A stretch of DNA of 64,000 nucleotides from Apilactobacillus apisilvae (GTDB lineage: Bacteria > Bacillota > Bacilli > Lactobacillales > Lactobacillaceae). This document shows positions 17,908 to 25,659 of the stretch, one piece after another; position 1 is the first letter of the stretch; each line of letters begins with the position of its first letter. The translations under genes and the position numbers were made by a program. Location of the stretch: contig NZ_CP093362.1 in assembly GCF_023380225.1 (NCBI RefSeq), positions 992,001 through 1,056,000 on the forward strand. Reading direction: 5' to 3'. A model generated the notes under the pieces. The model did no database searches and had not been told where the DNA came from. It saw only the letters and a list, made by a program, of their open reading frames with translations.

Positions 17908-18525
17908 TTAGTACTTAGTTCTATTTTTTTCATGTTTAGAATGTTCTTTTTTATTATTTTCAACTGAATTTGGATCCCATAATTGTATTTCCCAAGGAAA
18001 GTGCTTATTATCATCTTTTAAATAAAAATGAATTGCACAATAACTACTATTAGACTTATTTTTTATATAAGGTCTGTATATGTTACTAAAAATTGTATTT
18101 TTTAGTTCTTCTAAAAACTTTATATAGTCATCTAAATTATTATTTAAGTCGTATACTAAAAATCTAACTCCAACAAGATCATTAATTGACTTATTTACTA
18201 TAACTTTTCCATGTGTTTTAGGATTAGATATATATTGAGAAATTTTTTCATGAAAAGAACCTAAGCTTTTTACTCTTGATCGAATACGTTTTTCAATTAA
18301 TTGAATCATACAATCATCCAGAGAGTGATTAGACATAAATTTCATATATTCAATAGCTTCTAATAGAAACTTTGTAGAACTAGAAGCTTCAATTAATTCT
18401 AGTTTTTTATAATTCATTGAGCTATGAGTACCGCTTTTATAATAAATTGAAGTCAACTCATTATATGTTTCATTAACTAGTTTAATAATTTGTTTTAATT
18501 CAGTTTTATTTTGTACTGTAAACAT
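17908..18525 (-). CDS. RelA/SpoT-domain toxin (toxSAS-like small alarmone synthetase)
   Basis: 205 residues, synthetase domain only, with no hydrolase or TGS/ACT domains. Recognisable pieces: RSRVKSLGSFHEKI (82-95, ATP-binding RxKxxxSxxxKi), NDLVGVRFLVYD (115-126, with the Asp of the catalytic DxxGxR motif), SSYCAIHFYL (160-169, Y and H of the substrate loop) and WEIQLWDP (178-185, with the conserved E-x-Q). The tail HSKHEKNRTKY matches the usual Hxx(H)xxxxY end. Together with the adjacent Panacea gene it matches toxSAS toxin-antitoxin operons, whose toxins make toxic alarmones or pyrophosphorylate the tRNA CCA end. Which activity applies here cannot be read from sequence. The toxin comes first, 49 bases before panA. 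Confidence 0.8.
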   Translation of the reverse strand: MFTVQNKTELKQIIKLVNETYNELTSIYYKSGTHSSMNYKKLELIEASSSTKFLLEAIEYMKFMSNHSLDDCMIQLIEKRIRSRVKSLGSFHEKISQYISNPKTHGKVIVNKSINDLVGVRFLVYDLNNNLDDYIKFLEELKNTIFSNIYRPYIKNKSNSSYCAIHFYLKDDNKHFPWEIQLWDPNSVENNKKEHSKHEKNRTKY

Positions 18526-18553
18526 ATAATTGCTCCATTAGTATAATAATTTA

Positions 18554-18562
18554 ATTATATCA
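18554..18562 (-). promoter_or_regulatory. Extended -10 promoter of the toxSAS-panA operon
   Basis: TGATATAAT on the minus strand, 28 bases before the toxSAS ATG, with GGAG in the leader. Confidence 0.5.
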
Positions 18563-18599
18563 CAGTGAATAAAATAATAAAATAACAGAAAAGCTTAAC

Positions 18600-19400
18600 A
18601 AAAACCTGAACATTTCGGCACCTAATTGAATATAAAAAGTCTTATAAGCGCTATTAAATCAGTACATACAAGGCTTTATTTGTATACTTATTTAAATAAA
18701 AGTTCAGGTTTTTACAGGTTCTTAATAAAAATAAACTGCTTTTTCAAATGGCACTTCATGATCCAATATATTCAAAACTTATTAATTCTTAATATCAACC
18801 TGAGTATATCCGAGCATATCGGAGTAAATTATGCGAGCAAATGCTAGTAAAATTTCAATCATTTGCCATAAAAATATGTTTATAATTGCAATGATTAACC
18901 CTAACATTTCCTAACAATTTATAGCCTATAAAGTAGCTATCAGCAATGGAAACGATAGTGGAAAAAGTACCGTGAACAGTACGCTAAAAGTTTCCAATTT
19001 GTTCACGCTTTTTGTGTGCACCCATAAATAAAAAAGTATGCACTAAGGTTGCACCTATTATGCACCCTAAAATATGCAACAAATGCAACGCTGTTACGTC
19101 CCACAATATGCTTTAATTCGATCATTCATTAATAACAAAAGCTAACACACAAGCCTATTTTAAGCCTTGACATACCTCAACATTTCTCAACAAATTATCC
19201 TAGTATTTTATCTTAGTAATTATTAGTCATATACCTTAACAATTCTTAACATTTTACTCTAGCAATTCCTAGCATTTTAGATTCATATAACCTTAGCATT
19301 TCTTAGCATTTTAAATATAAAATTGTCCTTATATTTTGTTACATTTTTCTATGTTTCTGTTACATCTATAAGTAACTTTTATAATAAAATCAAGAATGAT
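18600..19400. repeat. Non-coding tract with twin short repeats, many spaced exactly 10 bp
   Basis: No supported gene. The right part holds direct pairs of 5-6-base words one helical turn apart: CTAAC at 18901/18911, CTCAAC at 19176/19186, CTTAAC at 19235/19245, CTAGC at 19259/19269 and CTTAGC at 19292/19302, each followed by A(T/A)TT-rich bases. AAGCCT occurs at 19151/19162, ATGCAAC at 19074/19083, and TGCAC four times between 19018 and 19065. The middle has interleaved inverted repeats GGAAAC...CGTGAAC...GTTTCC...GTTCACG (18948-19007) followed by CTTTTTG. AATCATTTGC / GCAATGATT and TCCGA/TCGGA add inverted pairs. The style resembles the tract on the other side of the toxin-antitoxin genes. 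Confidence 0.65.
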
Positions 19401-19437
19401 AACCTAAATATAAGAATTAAATTTATAAGGAGTTATT

Positions 19438-19680
19438 ATGCAAATAAGAAGTATAAGAAAAATAGCAAAATACATATCTATTAGTTACTTAATCATCCCT
19501 TTATTATCAATTCTATTTCCTATATTCAAAGCACCATTACTATTTATATTTATTACTGAAAACATAATATTTACTATAATTTACATGTTTAATATTAAAA
19601 AAATCAGACAAAACAAAAAGCTATGGAACTGCAACTATTATTTTGAACAAATAAATAAAAGCAGCTTTCTAATTATTTAA
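19438..19680 (+). CDS. Small two-helix membrane protein, 3' end altered by an IS
   Basis: 80 residues with two hydrophobic segments (ISYLIIPLLSILFPIF and LLFIFITENIIFTIIYMF) and a basic tail. ATG 19438 has AAGGAG six bases upstream. The IS inserted at 19625 lies inside the gene, so the last ~18 residues (from WNCNYY) are read from the IS end. Removing the IS and one TAT duplication restores a frame ending ...NKKLFFR-stop, i.e. a 65-residue protein. Function not recognised. Confidence 0.55.
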   Translation: MQIRSIRKIAKYISISYLIIPLLSILFPIFKAPLLFIFITENIIFTIIYMFNIKKIRQNKKLWNCNYYFEQINKSSFLII

Positions 19681-20520
19681 TTGGGCAACTGATTTCCTGT
19701 ACTCTACAGGTGATTGGTTGCCTAATTTTGTTAATATTCGTGTATTATTCCAAAATTTGATATAATTATTCACACACCTAATGGTATCTGCTAAACCTTT
19801 TGGTTTAGCTTGTGTGTATATCATTTCAGTCTTTAGGCTTGAGTGAAATGATTCAATGATGGCGTTATCAGCTGGCGTTCCTTTACGGGACATACTTCTG
19901 ATGGCGCCTTTTTTGCGTGCTAGTTCAAAGAATTCACGTGAGGTATAAGTTGATCCTTGATCACTATGAATAATAGCTCCATCTAAATAACCTAATTGAT
20001 TTAATGTATCTAATGTCAATTTGGTATTTGGATGATTAGAAATTTTATGAGCAATAATTTCTGAATTAAAGCTATCCATAATTGTAGAAAGATACAACAT
20101 TCTATTTCCGCAAGGAATATAGGTGATATCAGTTGTTAATTTACGCTTAAGAAAATTAATTGCCCAATCACGATTGATTATATTTTCGAATTGTTTAAAT
20201 GGATTGCCAGGTCGATGAGATCTTTTACGTTTAATACGACAACTCCAACCATACTTAGCCATAATTCTTTGAACCTTACTAACACTACATTTTAATTTTT
20301 TATTAACTAAAGCATGAATTTTACGATAACCATATAAAAACTTCGTTTTTATACATATTTGTTGAATCTCCTGTTCAATCTGACTTAAAGTAAAATTATC
20401 TGCATGTGTTTTATGATAGTAATAAGTACTTCTAGATATATTGAGATACTGACAAATTCTAACTAAAGGTATTTTGGATGTGAAAGTATCGATTAATTTA
20501 ATAGTAGCTTGATTTACCAC
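19669..20520 (-). CDS. IS3-family transposase OrfB (DDE integrase)
   Basis: 283 residues: N-terminal HTH_21-type region (CQYLNISRSTYYYHKTH, IKTKFLYGYRKIHAL), then the rve catalytic core with DDE residues in LTTDITYIP (D), IIHSDQGSTYTS (D) and NAIIESFHSSLKTE (E). It begins 7 bases inside orfA in the -1 frame. A slippery A-AAA-AAA run near the orfA end could allow a -1 frameshift to a fused OrfAB transposase, as is usual for IS3 elements. The frame-start GTG 20520 is probably not the main start. Confidence 0.93.
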   Translation of the reverse strand: MVNQATIKLIDTFTSKIPLVRICQYLNISRSTYYYHKTHADNFTLSQIEQEIQQICIKTKFLYGYRKIHALVNKKLKCSVSKVQRIMAKYGWSCRIKRKRSHRPGNPFKQFENIINRDWAINFLKRKLTTDITYIPCGNRMLYLSTIMDSFNSEIIAHKISNHPNTKLTLDTLNQLGYLDGAIIHSDQGSTYTSREFFELARKKGAIRSMSRKGTPADNAIIESFHSSLKTEMIYTQAKPKGLADTIRCVNNYIKFWNNTRILTKLGNQSPVEYRKSVAQLNN

Positions 20521-20819
20521 AGCCCTTCCATGATTAAATATTTTTTTATAACTTCAAGTTCTTCCTTCATTTGTTTAATTTCCATATCTTTTCTGACGTC
20601 ACTAGGTAGTTCTAAATTGCCTTTATTATATTTATATTGTTTGCCAGGCTTTTGATTCAAACGATAATAATCACCATTTCTTACATATTTCCGCCATGTA
20701 TAAATTAAGCCGTCACTCTTTAAACCAAGTATTTTACAAATCTTTCTACCAGGAATACCTTCATTAAGAAGCCGAACGGCTTCTAGTTTAGTTTCATATG
20801 AATATTTATTATTAGTCAT
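20514..20819 (-). CDS. IS3-family transposase OrfA (helix-turn-helix)
   Basis: 101 residues. An N-terminal homeodomain-like HTH (YETKLEAVRLLNEGIPGRKICKILGL) binds the IS ends; a C-terminal leucine-heptad region (MKEELEVIKKYLIMEG) is the usual OrfA multimerisation zone. ATG 20819 is preceded by GGAGGTG. It ends in the frameshift region shared with orfB. Confidence 0.92.
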   Translation of the reverse strand: MTNNKYSYETKLEAVRLLNEGIPGRKICKILGLKSDGLIYTWRKYVRNGDYYRLNQKPGKQYKYNKGNLELPSDVRKDMEIKQMKEELEVIKKYLIMEGLW

Positions 20820-20948
20820 ACAAAAAACACCTCCGAATTATATTATTTTACCAAATTAAAATAATACTTTTATCGAAAGTGCTTTTATTTATCTGTTCAA
20901 TATTATAACTTCAGTTCCTATTTTTTCGATAAACAAAATAAAAAAAAT

Positions 20949-21563
20949 ATGGAATTAGAGAATAAAGAGCATAAAGACAATATAAATGCTGGCTTTGCAC
21001 AGAGCTTTTACATTTACCAATATGATGATTTAAAAAAGATAAGCAAAGATTTAATATACACACGTAAGGATATATATAATATAAAAGAAAAATTGATTAA
21101 TCTAGAAAGAACTTTAAATCCAATAATAATGCATATTATTAATACAGAATCAAAAACTACTGAAAGAGAAAAATTAATAGCCAGGCATAATCAATATGAC
21201 GAACAAAGTAACACTATAAAGATTCAAATGAAAGAATTAGAAAATATAACAATAAAATCTATGGATACATTTTCAACAATAAAAGATACACTAGAAGTAT
21301 CAGATATAGATTATAAAAATCTATTAATTTCATTTATAAATGGTTTAATAGAAGATAATAAACGTCTAAAAATGTCATTTTACAAAAGTTATAAAATTCT
21401 AGAACAGCAAGACAAAGAAATTATAAATAATAATCTAGATAGAAATTTCGAAAGTATAGAAGTAGATTTAAAAGACATAGATTGGTATTATTCAAAGTGT
21501 ATAGATAAAATAAATGAAATTAAATCAGAGATTAAAAATAGTCATATAAAATCAAGTAAGTAA
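20949..21563 (+). CDS. Unknown protein with long helical/coiled-coil content
   Basis: 204 residues, no signal peptide or membrane helix. Most of it is charged and predicted helical (DDLKKISKDLIYTRKDIYNIKEKLINLERTL and later heptad-like stretches), very rich in Lys, Ile and Asn. No recognisable domain. No clear ribosome binding site precedes ATG 20949; the IS ends only 31 bases upstream and may have separated the gene from its original leader. It is followed in the same direction by another unknown coiled-coil protein, so the two may work together. Codon use is even more AT-rich than the core genes, which suggests acquisition. Confidence 0.6.
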   Translation: MELENKEHKDNINAGFAQSFYIYQYDDLKKISKDLIYTRKDIYNIKEKLINLERTLNPIIMHIINTESKTTEREKLIARHNQYDEQSNTIKIQMKELENITIKSMDTFSTIKDTLEVSDIDYKNLLISFINGLIEDNKRLKMSFYKSYKILEQQDKEIINNNLDRNFESIEVDLKDIDWYYSKCIDKINEIKSEIKNSHIKSSK

Positions 21564-21650
21564 TTAATCTAATTAAGTAGCGTTTATAAAGAATTTAGTA
21601 CTTTTAATAGATATACTACTAAAATATAAATAAAAGGTAAGATATATTAC

Positions 21651-22244
21651 ATGTCAATTATAATAAATATAATAATAACAATAATAACACTATGTATTAG
21701 TCAATATTCAACATTTTACATAATGACAAAACGGGTAGAAAAGGACAGACAAGAAAAAATTAGAGAAGATAGGATTGAGAATATTAACGATATTTGTTTT
21801 AACTTATCATTAGCAAAACAAGAAATGTTTCAATTAAAAAATAAATTATTAAATTTAGATAGAAATATTTATTTCTATAATAAAAAATTAAATAAAAATA
21901 TTGATGAGATGTTATCTATTTCAAAAAAATTACCAAAAATAATTTCAGATATTAATGAAATTAGCAATGATACAATAAAACCAATAAATCATATTCAGTT
22001 TGCATATGATAAATTAAAATATACACATATAGATCTTCCATTTGTAATAAATGACAATATAAGATCATGTATTTTCGAATTATATGAAATAAATGATATT
22101 AATCATGTAATAGATAAAAGTTTATATTCAATAATATATAATTATGAAAATAATCAATTCTTTAATACTTCTTACATATCCAACATTTCATATATAGAAA
22201 AACAGTGTGATGAAATAATTAGTTTTATAAGTAAAAATAATTAA
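21651..22244 (+). CDS. Unknown membrane-anchored coiled-coil protein
   Basis: 197 residues: an N-terminal membrane helix (IIINIIITIITLCISQYSTFYIM) followed by a charged helical region (RVEKDRQEKIREDRIENIND) and further coiled-coil-like stretches. Topology suggests a single-pass protein with a cytoplasmic or surface helical domain. AAAGGT lies upstream of ATG 21651. No family recognised. It probably forms a two-gene unit with the gene at 20949, 87 bases upstream. Confidence 0.6.
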   Translation: MSIIINIIITIITLCISQYSTFYIMTKRVEKDRQEKIREDRIENINDICFNLSLAKQEMFQLKNKLLNLDRNIYFYNKKLNKNIDEMLSISKKLPKIISDINEISNDTIKPINHIQFAYDKLKYTHIDLPFVINDNIRSCIFELYEINDINHVIDKSLYSIIYNYENNQFFNTSYISNISYIEKQCDEIISFISKNN

Positions 22245-22419
22245 TCTTATAACAAAATTAATGTTAAACATTTAATTTATAAACTAAAAAATAACTAAAA
22301 TAAAAAGGTATGATTCAAATAATTATAGAAGTAATTTTTCACATCAAATCATATGATTAAAAGGCATTTTCCACTGCCCTTCATAAATTAAATACGAAAA
22401 AGATAAAAGTATTATTTTT

Positions 22420-22805
22420 TATTTTGTAGCACTTTTTTATTTTTCTGCTACACGTCGACAATATAAGTACTAGCATAGATCAAATTATATTGTAGCAGGT
22501 CATAATCATTAAGTACTACAGATGTAAAGATTGATATAACAACAACCAATAACATTTTGTAGTAGATGTAGCAGGTATTTTTAACTTCTTCTATATATTA
22601 CATACTCATATTATAATCAAAATGTTTCTACACGTTAGATGTTAATTTTATGTACTACAAGTACTACATTATTAAGCTAAGTGCTTATATAACAATATAT
22701 AATGGATGTAGCAGATAATAATTAAGCCTGCTACGTTAATAGCAATTATGATTGATATAACAATAATTATAAAGATTGTAGTACTTTTTACATTTCTGCT
22801 ACAAA
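22420..22805. repeat. Non-coding tract of degenerate TGTAGCAG / GATATAACAA repeats
   Basis: The 616-base gap between genes holds a repeat cluster. TGTAGCA or its complement TGCTACA recurs about seven times (22426, 22446, 22490, 22567, 22707, 22728, 22797). TGTAGTA/GTACTACA variants lie at 22513, 22558, 22651, 22660 and 22777. ATATAACAA occurs three times (22535, 22687, 22755). A similar hairpin, TGTAG(C/T)AC-TTTTT..ATTT-CTGCTACA, bounds each side (22426-22452 and 22777-22802). No gene is seen. It lies just upstream of the secreted protein gene at 22861 and could be a regulatory or structural array. Confidence 0.6.
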
Positions 22806-22860
22806 ATGACATTGAAAAAAATAAATATTAAATTAAAATATAATTAGGAGATGGTTATAT

Positions 22861-23397
22861 ATGAAAAAATATTATAGATTGTTATTATTAAGTTTAAGTT
22901 TTATTACGTTGCTTTTTACATTCCAGAGTTTCAATGCACATGCATCTCATTTAAAATATCTTAATAAATTTCCTAATGAAATAAAGGGAACATGGTATAC
23001 ATATACTAATGATAGTGGGTTAAGTAAACATAAAAAAATAGAAAAAATGGTTGTTAATAAGAAAACATTCAATTTTCATCCTTATCGTAAACATGATGTT
23101 ATAGAAGGAGCAAATTTAACAAAAAAACAAGAAAATGAACTTAATAAAACTTCTAGATGGTCATACGCAATGGAATTTAACTATAAGGGGCATAAATGGT
23201 TTAATTTCATGGGATGGCAACAAGGAGCAGGTGATGGTTCATTCTTCAACATCCATAATTTTGACGGGCACAAGGTATTAATGAGCGCTGGTGGAGCAGG
23301 AATCAGTGTTGATGGTCAATATTATAAGAGCAAAACTTTGGCTAAAAAATTTAGTAATAAAAGATTTAAAGGATTCAATTACTATGATAATTATTAA
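22861..23397 (+). CDS. Small secreted protein of unknown function
   Basis: 178 residues with a clear signal peptide (KKYYRLLLLSLSFITLLFTFQSFNAHASH, cleavage after AHA). The mature part begins FPNEIKGTWYTYTND and is rich in Lys, Phe and Gly with no cysteines. FPxxIKGTW-type repeats occur in small extracellular proteins of lactobacilli, without known function. TAGGAG lies nine bases before ATG 22861. Followed by its own terminator, and faced by a gene on the other strand (23515) whose product starts its mature part with the related IPSTIKGNW. Confidence 0.75.
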   Translation: MKKYYRLLLLSLSFITLLFTFQSFNAHASHLKYLNKFPNEIKGTWYTYTNDSGLSKHKKIEKMVVNKKTFNFHPYRKHDVIEGANLTKKQENELNKTSRWSYAMEFNYKGHKWFNFMGWQQGAGDGSFFNIHNFDGHKVLMSAGGAGISVDGQYYKSKTLAKKFSNKRFKGFNYYDNY

Positions 23398-23446
23398 TTA
23401 AACAACTTTAATATAAACAAGGATAAAACCTTTGTTTCGCAAAAGT

Positions 23447-23480
23447 AAAGGCAGTAGAAAATCGCTACTGCCTTTATTTG
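23447..23480 (+). terminator. Terminator of the secreted protein gene
   Basis: AAAGGCAGTAG / CTACTGCCTTT, 11-bp perfect stem, 7-base loop, TTTATTTG tail; may also serve the convergent gene. Confidence 0.8.
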
Positions 23481-23514
23481 CTCAAGTAATTATAAGATCA
23501 ATGTTTATAATACA

Positions 23515-24063
23515 TCATTCCAAAATTTCACCATGTATTCTATTAAATTTTCCTAGATAAGTCCATTTATGAAAAGCTGGTTCATATTTATTACCCTTTA
23601 TCCAGATTTTCAATAAGTTTTTACCAACATACTTAATAGAATAAATTGATCTGTTTGGTGCATCCTTAGTAAATTTAGTTGAACCTTTTACAAGATATTT
23701 ATTATGAGATAATACTTGATATATAGGTTCAGTAGCAACTCCTCTAGCATCGTTAGTAACCTGACGATAATTATACTTAGACATGAAGCCCATAGGACCC
23801 TTGGAAGAATATTTATGTTGTAATCTTGCAAGCACGGTATATCCAAGATAACTTTTATTTATTAATACAACAAATTTAACAGGAACTTTTTGGACTTTAG
23901 AATATGTATTTTTTCTTTCATAGCCACTTCTCCAATTACCTTTAATAGTACTAGGTATTCCTTTATTCCATGTTGATGCACTGGCATTTAAAGATGATAT
24001 CGAAAAAACAAATATAAAAGATAATAACGCAACTAAGTATACTGATACTTTCTTAAAATTCAC
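23515..24063 (-). CDS. Small secreted protein, related in plan to the facing gene
   Basis: 182 residues if started at GTG 24063 (weak AAAGAAG upstream); a longer frame to 24165 would put a cysteine-rich, non-signal-like extension in front. The signal peptide is NFKKVSVYLVALLSFIFVFSISSLNASA, and the mature protein opens IPSTIKGNWRSGY. Basic and cysteine-free, with no recognised domain. Similar length, export signal and P-x-x-IKG-x-W motif to the gene at 22861 suggest a diverged paralogous pair in convergent orientation. Confidence 0.65.
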   Translation of the reverse strand: MNFKKVSVYLVALLSFIFVFSISSLNASASTWNKGIPSTIKGNWRSGYERKNTYSKVQKVPVKFVVLINKSYLGYTVLARLQHKYSSKGPMGFMSKYNYRQVTNDARGVATEPIYQVLSHNKYLVKGSTKFTKDAPNRSIYSIKYVGKNLLKIWIKGNKYEPAFHKWTYLGKFNRIHGEILE

Positions 24064-24221
24064 TACAAAGACTTCTTTCTTTTGATATAAGTACATAATA
24101 ATACTAATACTCTCTATACACAAAAAGCACTCAAAATGAGTACTTAAATCGACACCTGTAAACAAATTTACTGCAAGAAGTTGATGAGTATTCTCAATAC
24201 AATAACAAGTGTTATCAATAT

Positions 24222-24248
24222 ATAAAGCCTGTCTTGTCCTAGCAAGAC
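24222..24248 (+). terminator. Left half of a terminator hairpin split by an IS
   Basis: AAAGCCTGTCTTG...CAAGAC stands here, and AGACAGGCTTTTTT stands at 25660-25673 beyond the IS. Joined with one copy of the duplicated AGAC, they form a perfect hairpin (AAAGCCTGTCT / AGACAGGCTTT) with a T tail. Which gene it served is unclear, as no + strand gene remains directly upstream. Confidence 0.7.
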
Positions 24249-25659
24249 TGAAGTGAACCCCTAAAGTGAAACAACACTTTAGGGGTTTTTGTATGACAAA
24301 ATTTAGTTTTGAGTTAAAGAAAAAAATAGTTAAAGAATATTTTTCAGCAGGAATTGGTTCTACTAGTCTTGCTAAAAAATATAATATTAAAAGCAGAACA
24401 ACTATTTTAAATTGGATTCATATGTATAATGCCTTCGGCATTAAAGGATTAATTGTCAGGCACCCAATCAAAGTATATTCTGGATATTATAAACGAAAAG
24501 TGCTGCATTGGATGCACACTAACCACAGTTCGTATCCAGAAACAGCACTTTTCTTCAACATATCAGCCCCAAGTACCATCTTTGCTTGGGAGCGAAGATT
24601 GGAGACTAAAGGCCTAACTGGATTATACACTAATCGTGGCCCTAAAAAAATGAAATCAAATAAAACTAAAATTAAATCACCTAACAAGTCATTAAGAGAA
24701 AAAGTTAATTATTATCTAATCAATTATCGTTATGAACAAATAAAACAAGAATGTGGATCTACTATGGATCACATAAAGAAATTGATTACTTTCTTTAAAA
24801 GATTTTCTATATCATTCATTTTAAAAAGTATCGGTATAAGTAGAAGTTATTATTATCGACATTTCAAAGAAGATGATAAAGATGATAACTTAAAAAAGAT
24901 GATCACTAAAATAAAGCATTTTAATCCTAATTATGGGTATCGCCGTTTAACCTTAGCTTTAAGAAATAACAACGTAGTTGTTAATCATAAAAAAGTATTA
25001 AGGATAATGAAAACATTAAATTTAACGACCAATCAATATAACAAAAAAAGAAGAAAATATAATTCTTATATTGGACAAGTTGGACATATAGCCAAAAATA
25101 GGATTCATAGAAAATTTAAAACTGATCGTCCTTATCAAAAATTAACAACTGACGTCAGTGAATTTAGATATGGTAATCAAGATATAAATCACAGGGTTTA
25201 TTTATCACCAATTATGGATCTATTTTCTGATGAAATATTAAATTTTTCCATTAGCGAACATCCAAATGTCGACTTTACTATTAAGCCAATGAAAGAATTG
25301 ATTAAAAAATTACCAAAATTAAGCTATAGAACCACCGTCCATAGTGATCAAGGCTTTCAGTATCAAAATAATAAATGGCAAAAATTATTAAAGAATAATC
25401 ACATCTTTCAATCCATGTCCCGTAAAGGGACATGTCTAGATAATGCACAAATGGAATCATTCTTTCATATCATGAAAATAGAAATTATGAGTAATCATTA
25501 TGAAACAAAGTCTTCATTAATTAAAGCGATGAAAAAATGGATTAAATATTATAATAATTATAGAATTAAAACAAAACTAGGAGGTAAAGCTCCGAAAGAA
25601 TATCGGAAACTTTACCTCCTAGAAAATAAATAGTTGTTTCGATTTAAGGGTTCACATCA
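24249..25659 (+). mobile_element. IS3-family insertion sequence with a single fused transposase frame
   Basis: 1411 bp. Ends TGAAGTGAACCCC and (reverse complement) TGATGTGAACCC form ~27-bp imperfect inverted repeats; the flanks carry a 4-bp target duplication AGAC (24245-24248, 25660-25663). Just inside the left end CCCCTAAAGTG / CACTTTAGGGG (24258-24285) plus TTTTT forms a terminator-like hairpin directly before the transposase start, which would block read-through transcription from outside. Confidence 0.9.
24293..25633 (+). CDS. IS3-family transposase (OrfAB in one frame)
   Basis: 446 residues from ATG 24293 (AGGGG seven bases upstream, part of the hairpin stem). The N-terminal half has two HTH-like segments (SFELKKKIVKEYFSAGIGSTSLAKKY and NISAPSTIFAWERRL). 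The second half has the HTH_21 region (ISRSYYYRHFK, NPNYGYRRLTLAL) and the rve core with LTTDVSEF (D), TVHSDQGFQYQ (D) and NAQMESFFHIMKIE (E). OrfA and OrfB are normally joined by frameshift; here they are continuous. All catalytic residues are present, so it may be active. Confidence 0.92.
   Translation: MTKFSFELKKKIVKEYFSAGIGSTSLAKKYNIKSRTTILNWIHMYNAFGIKGLIVRHPIKVYSGYYKRKVLHWMHTNHSSYPETALFFNISAPSTIFAWERRLETKGLTGLYTNRGPKKMKSNKTKIKSPNKSLREKVNYYLINYRYEQIKQECGSTMDHIKKLITFFKRFSISFILKSIGISRSYYYRHFKEDDKDDNLKKMITKIKHFNPNYGYRRLTLALRNNNVVVNHKKVLRIMKTLNLTTNQYNKKRRKYNSYIGQVGHIAKNRIHRKFKTDRPYQKLTTDVSEFRYGNQDINHRVYLSPIMDLFSDEILNFSISEHPNVDFTIKPMKELIKKLPKLSYRTTVHSDQGFQYQNNKWQKLLKNNHIFQSMSRKGTCLDNAQMESFFHIMKIEIMSNHYETKSSLIKAMKKWIKYYNNYRIKTKLGGKAPKEYRKLYLLENK

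Larger units (their letters stand above)
19625..20918 (-). mobile_element. IS3-family insertion sequence, intact copy
   Basis: 1294 bp bounded by imperfect ~39-bp inverted repeats starting GGAACTG(C/A)A and ending near AAATAAAAGCA, flanked by a 3-bp target duplication TAT (19622-19624 and 20919-20921). It carries overlapping orfA and orfB on the minus strand. Two further copies of the same element occur at 50.8 kb (deleted) and 58.3 kb (point-mutated); this is the only copy with both frames open. Confidence 0.92.

Noticed and set aside
18626..18847. 73-residue + strand open frame in the second repeat tract
   Set aside because: No ribosome binding site or recognisable protein features; it runs through repeat words and ends by chance.
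15360..19400. CRISPR array
   Set aside because: The repeats differ from one another, are only 5-10 bases and irregularly spaced, and no cas gene is in the window.
18900..19440. Type III toxin-antitoxin RNA (ToxI-like repeats with pseudoknot)
   Set aside because: Only one pseudoknot-capable unit, repeats not tandem-identical, and the next gene is a membrane protein, not a ToxN-type nuclease.
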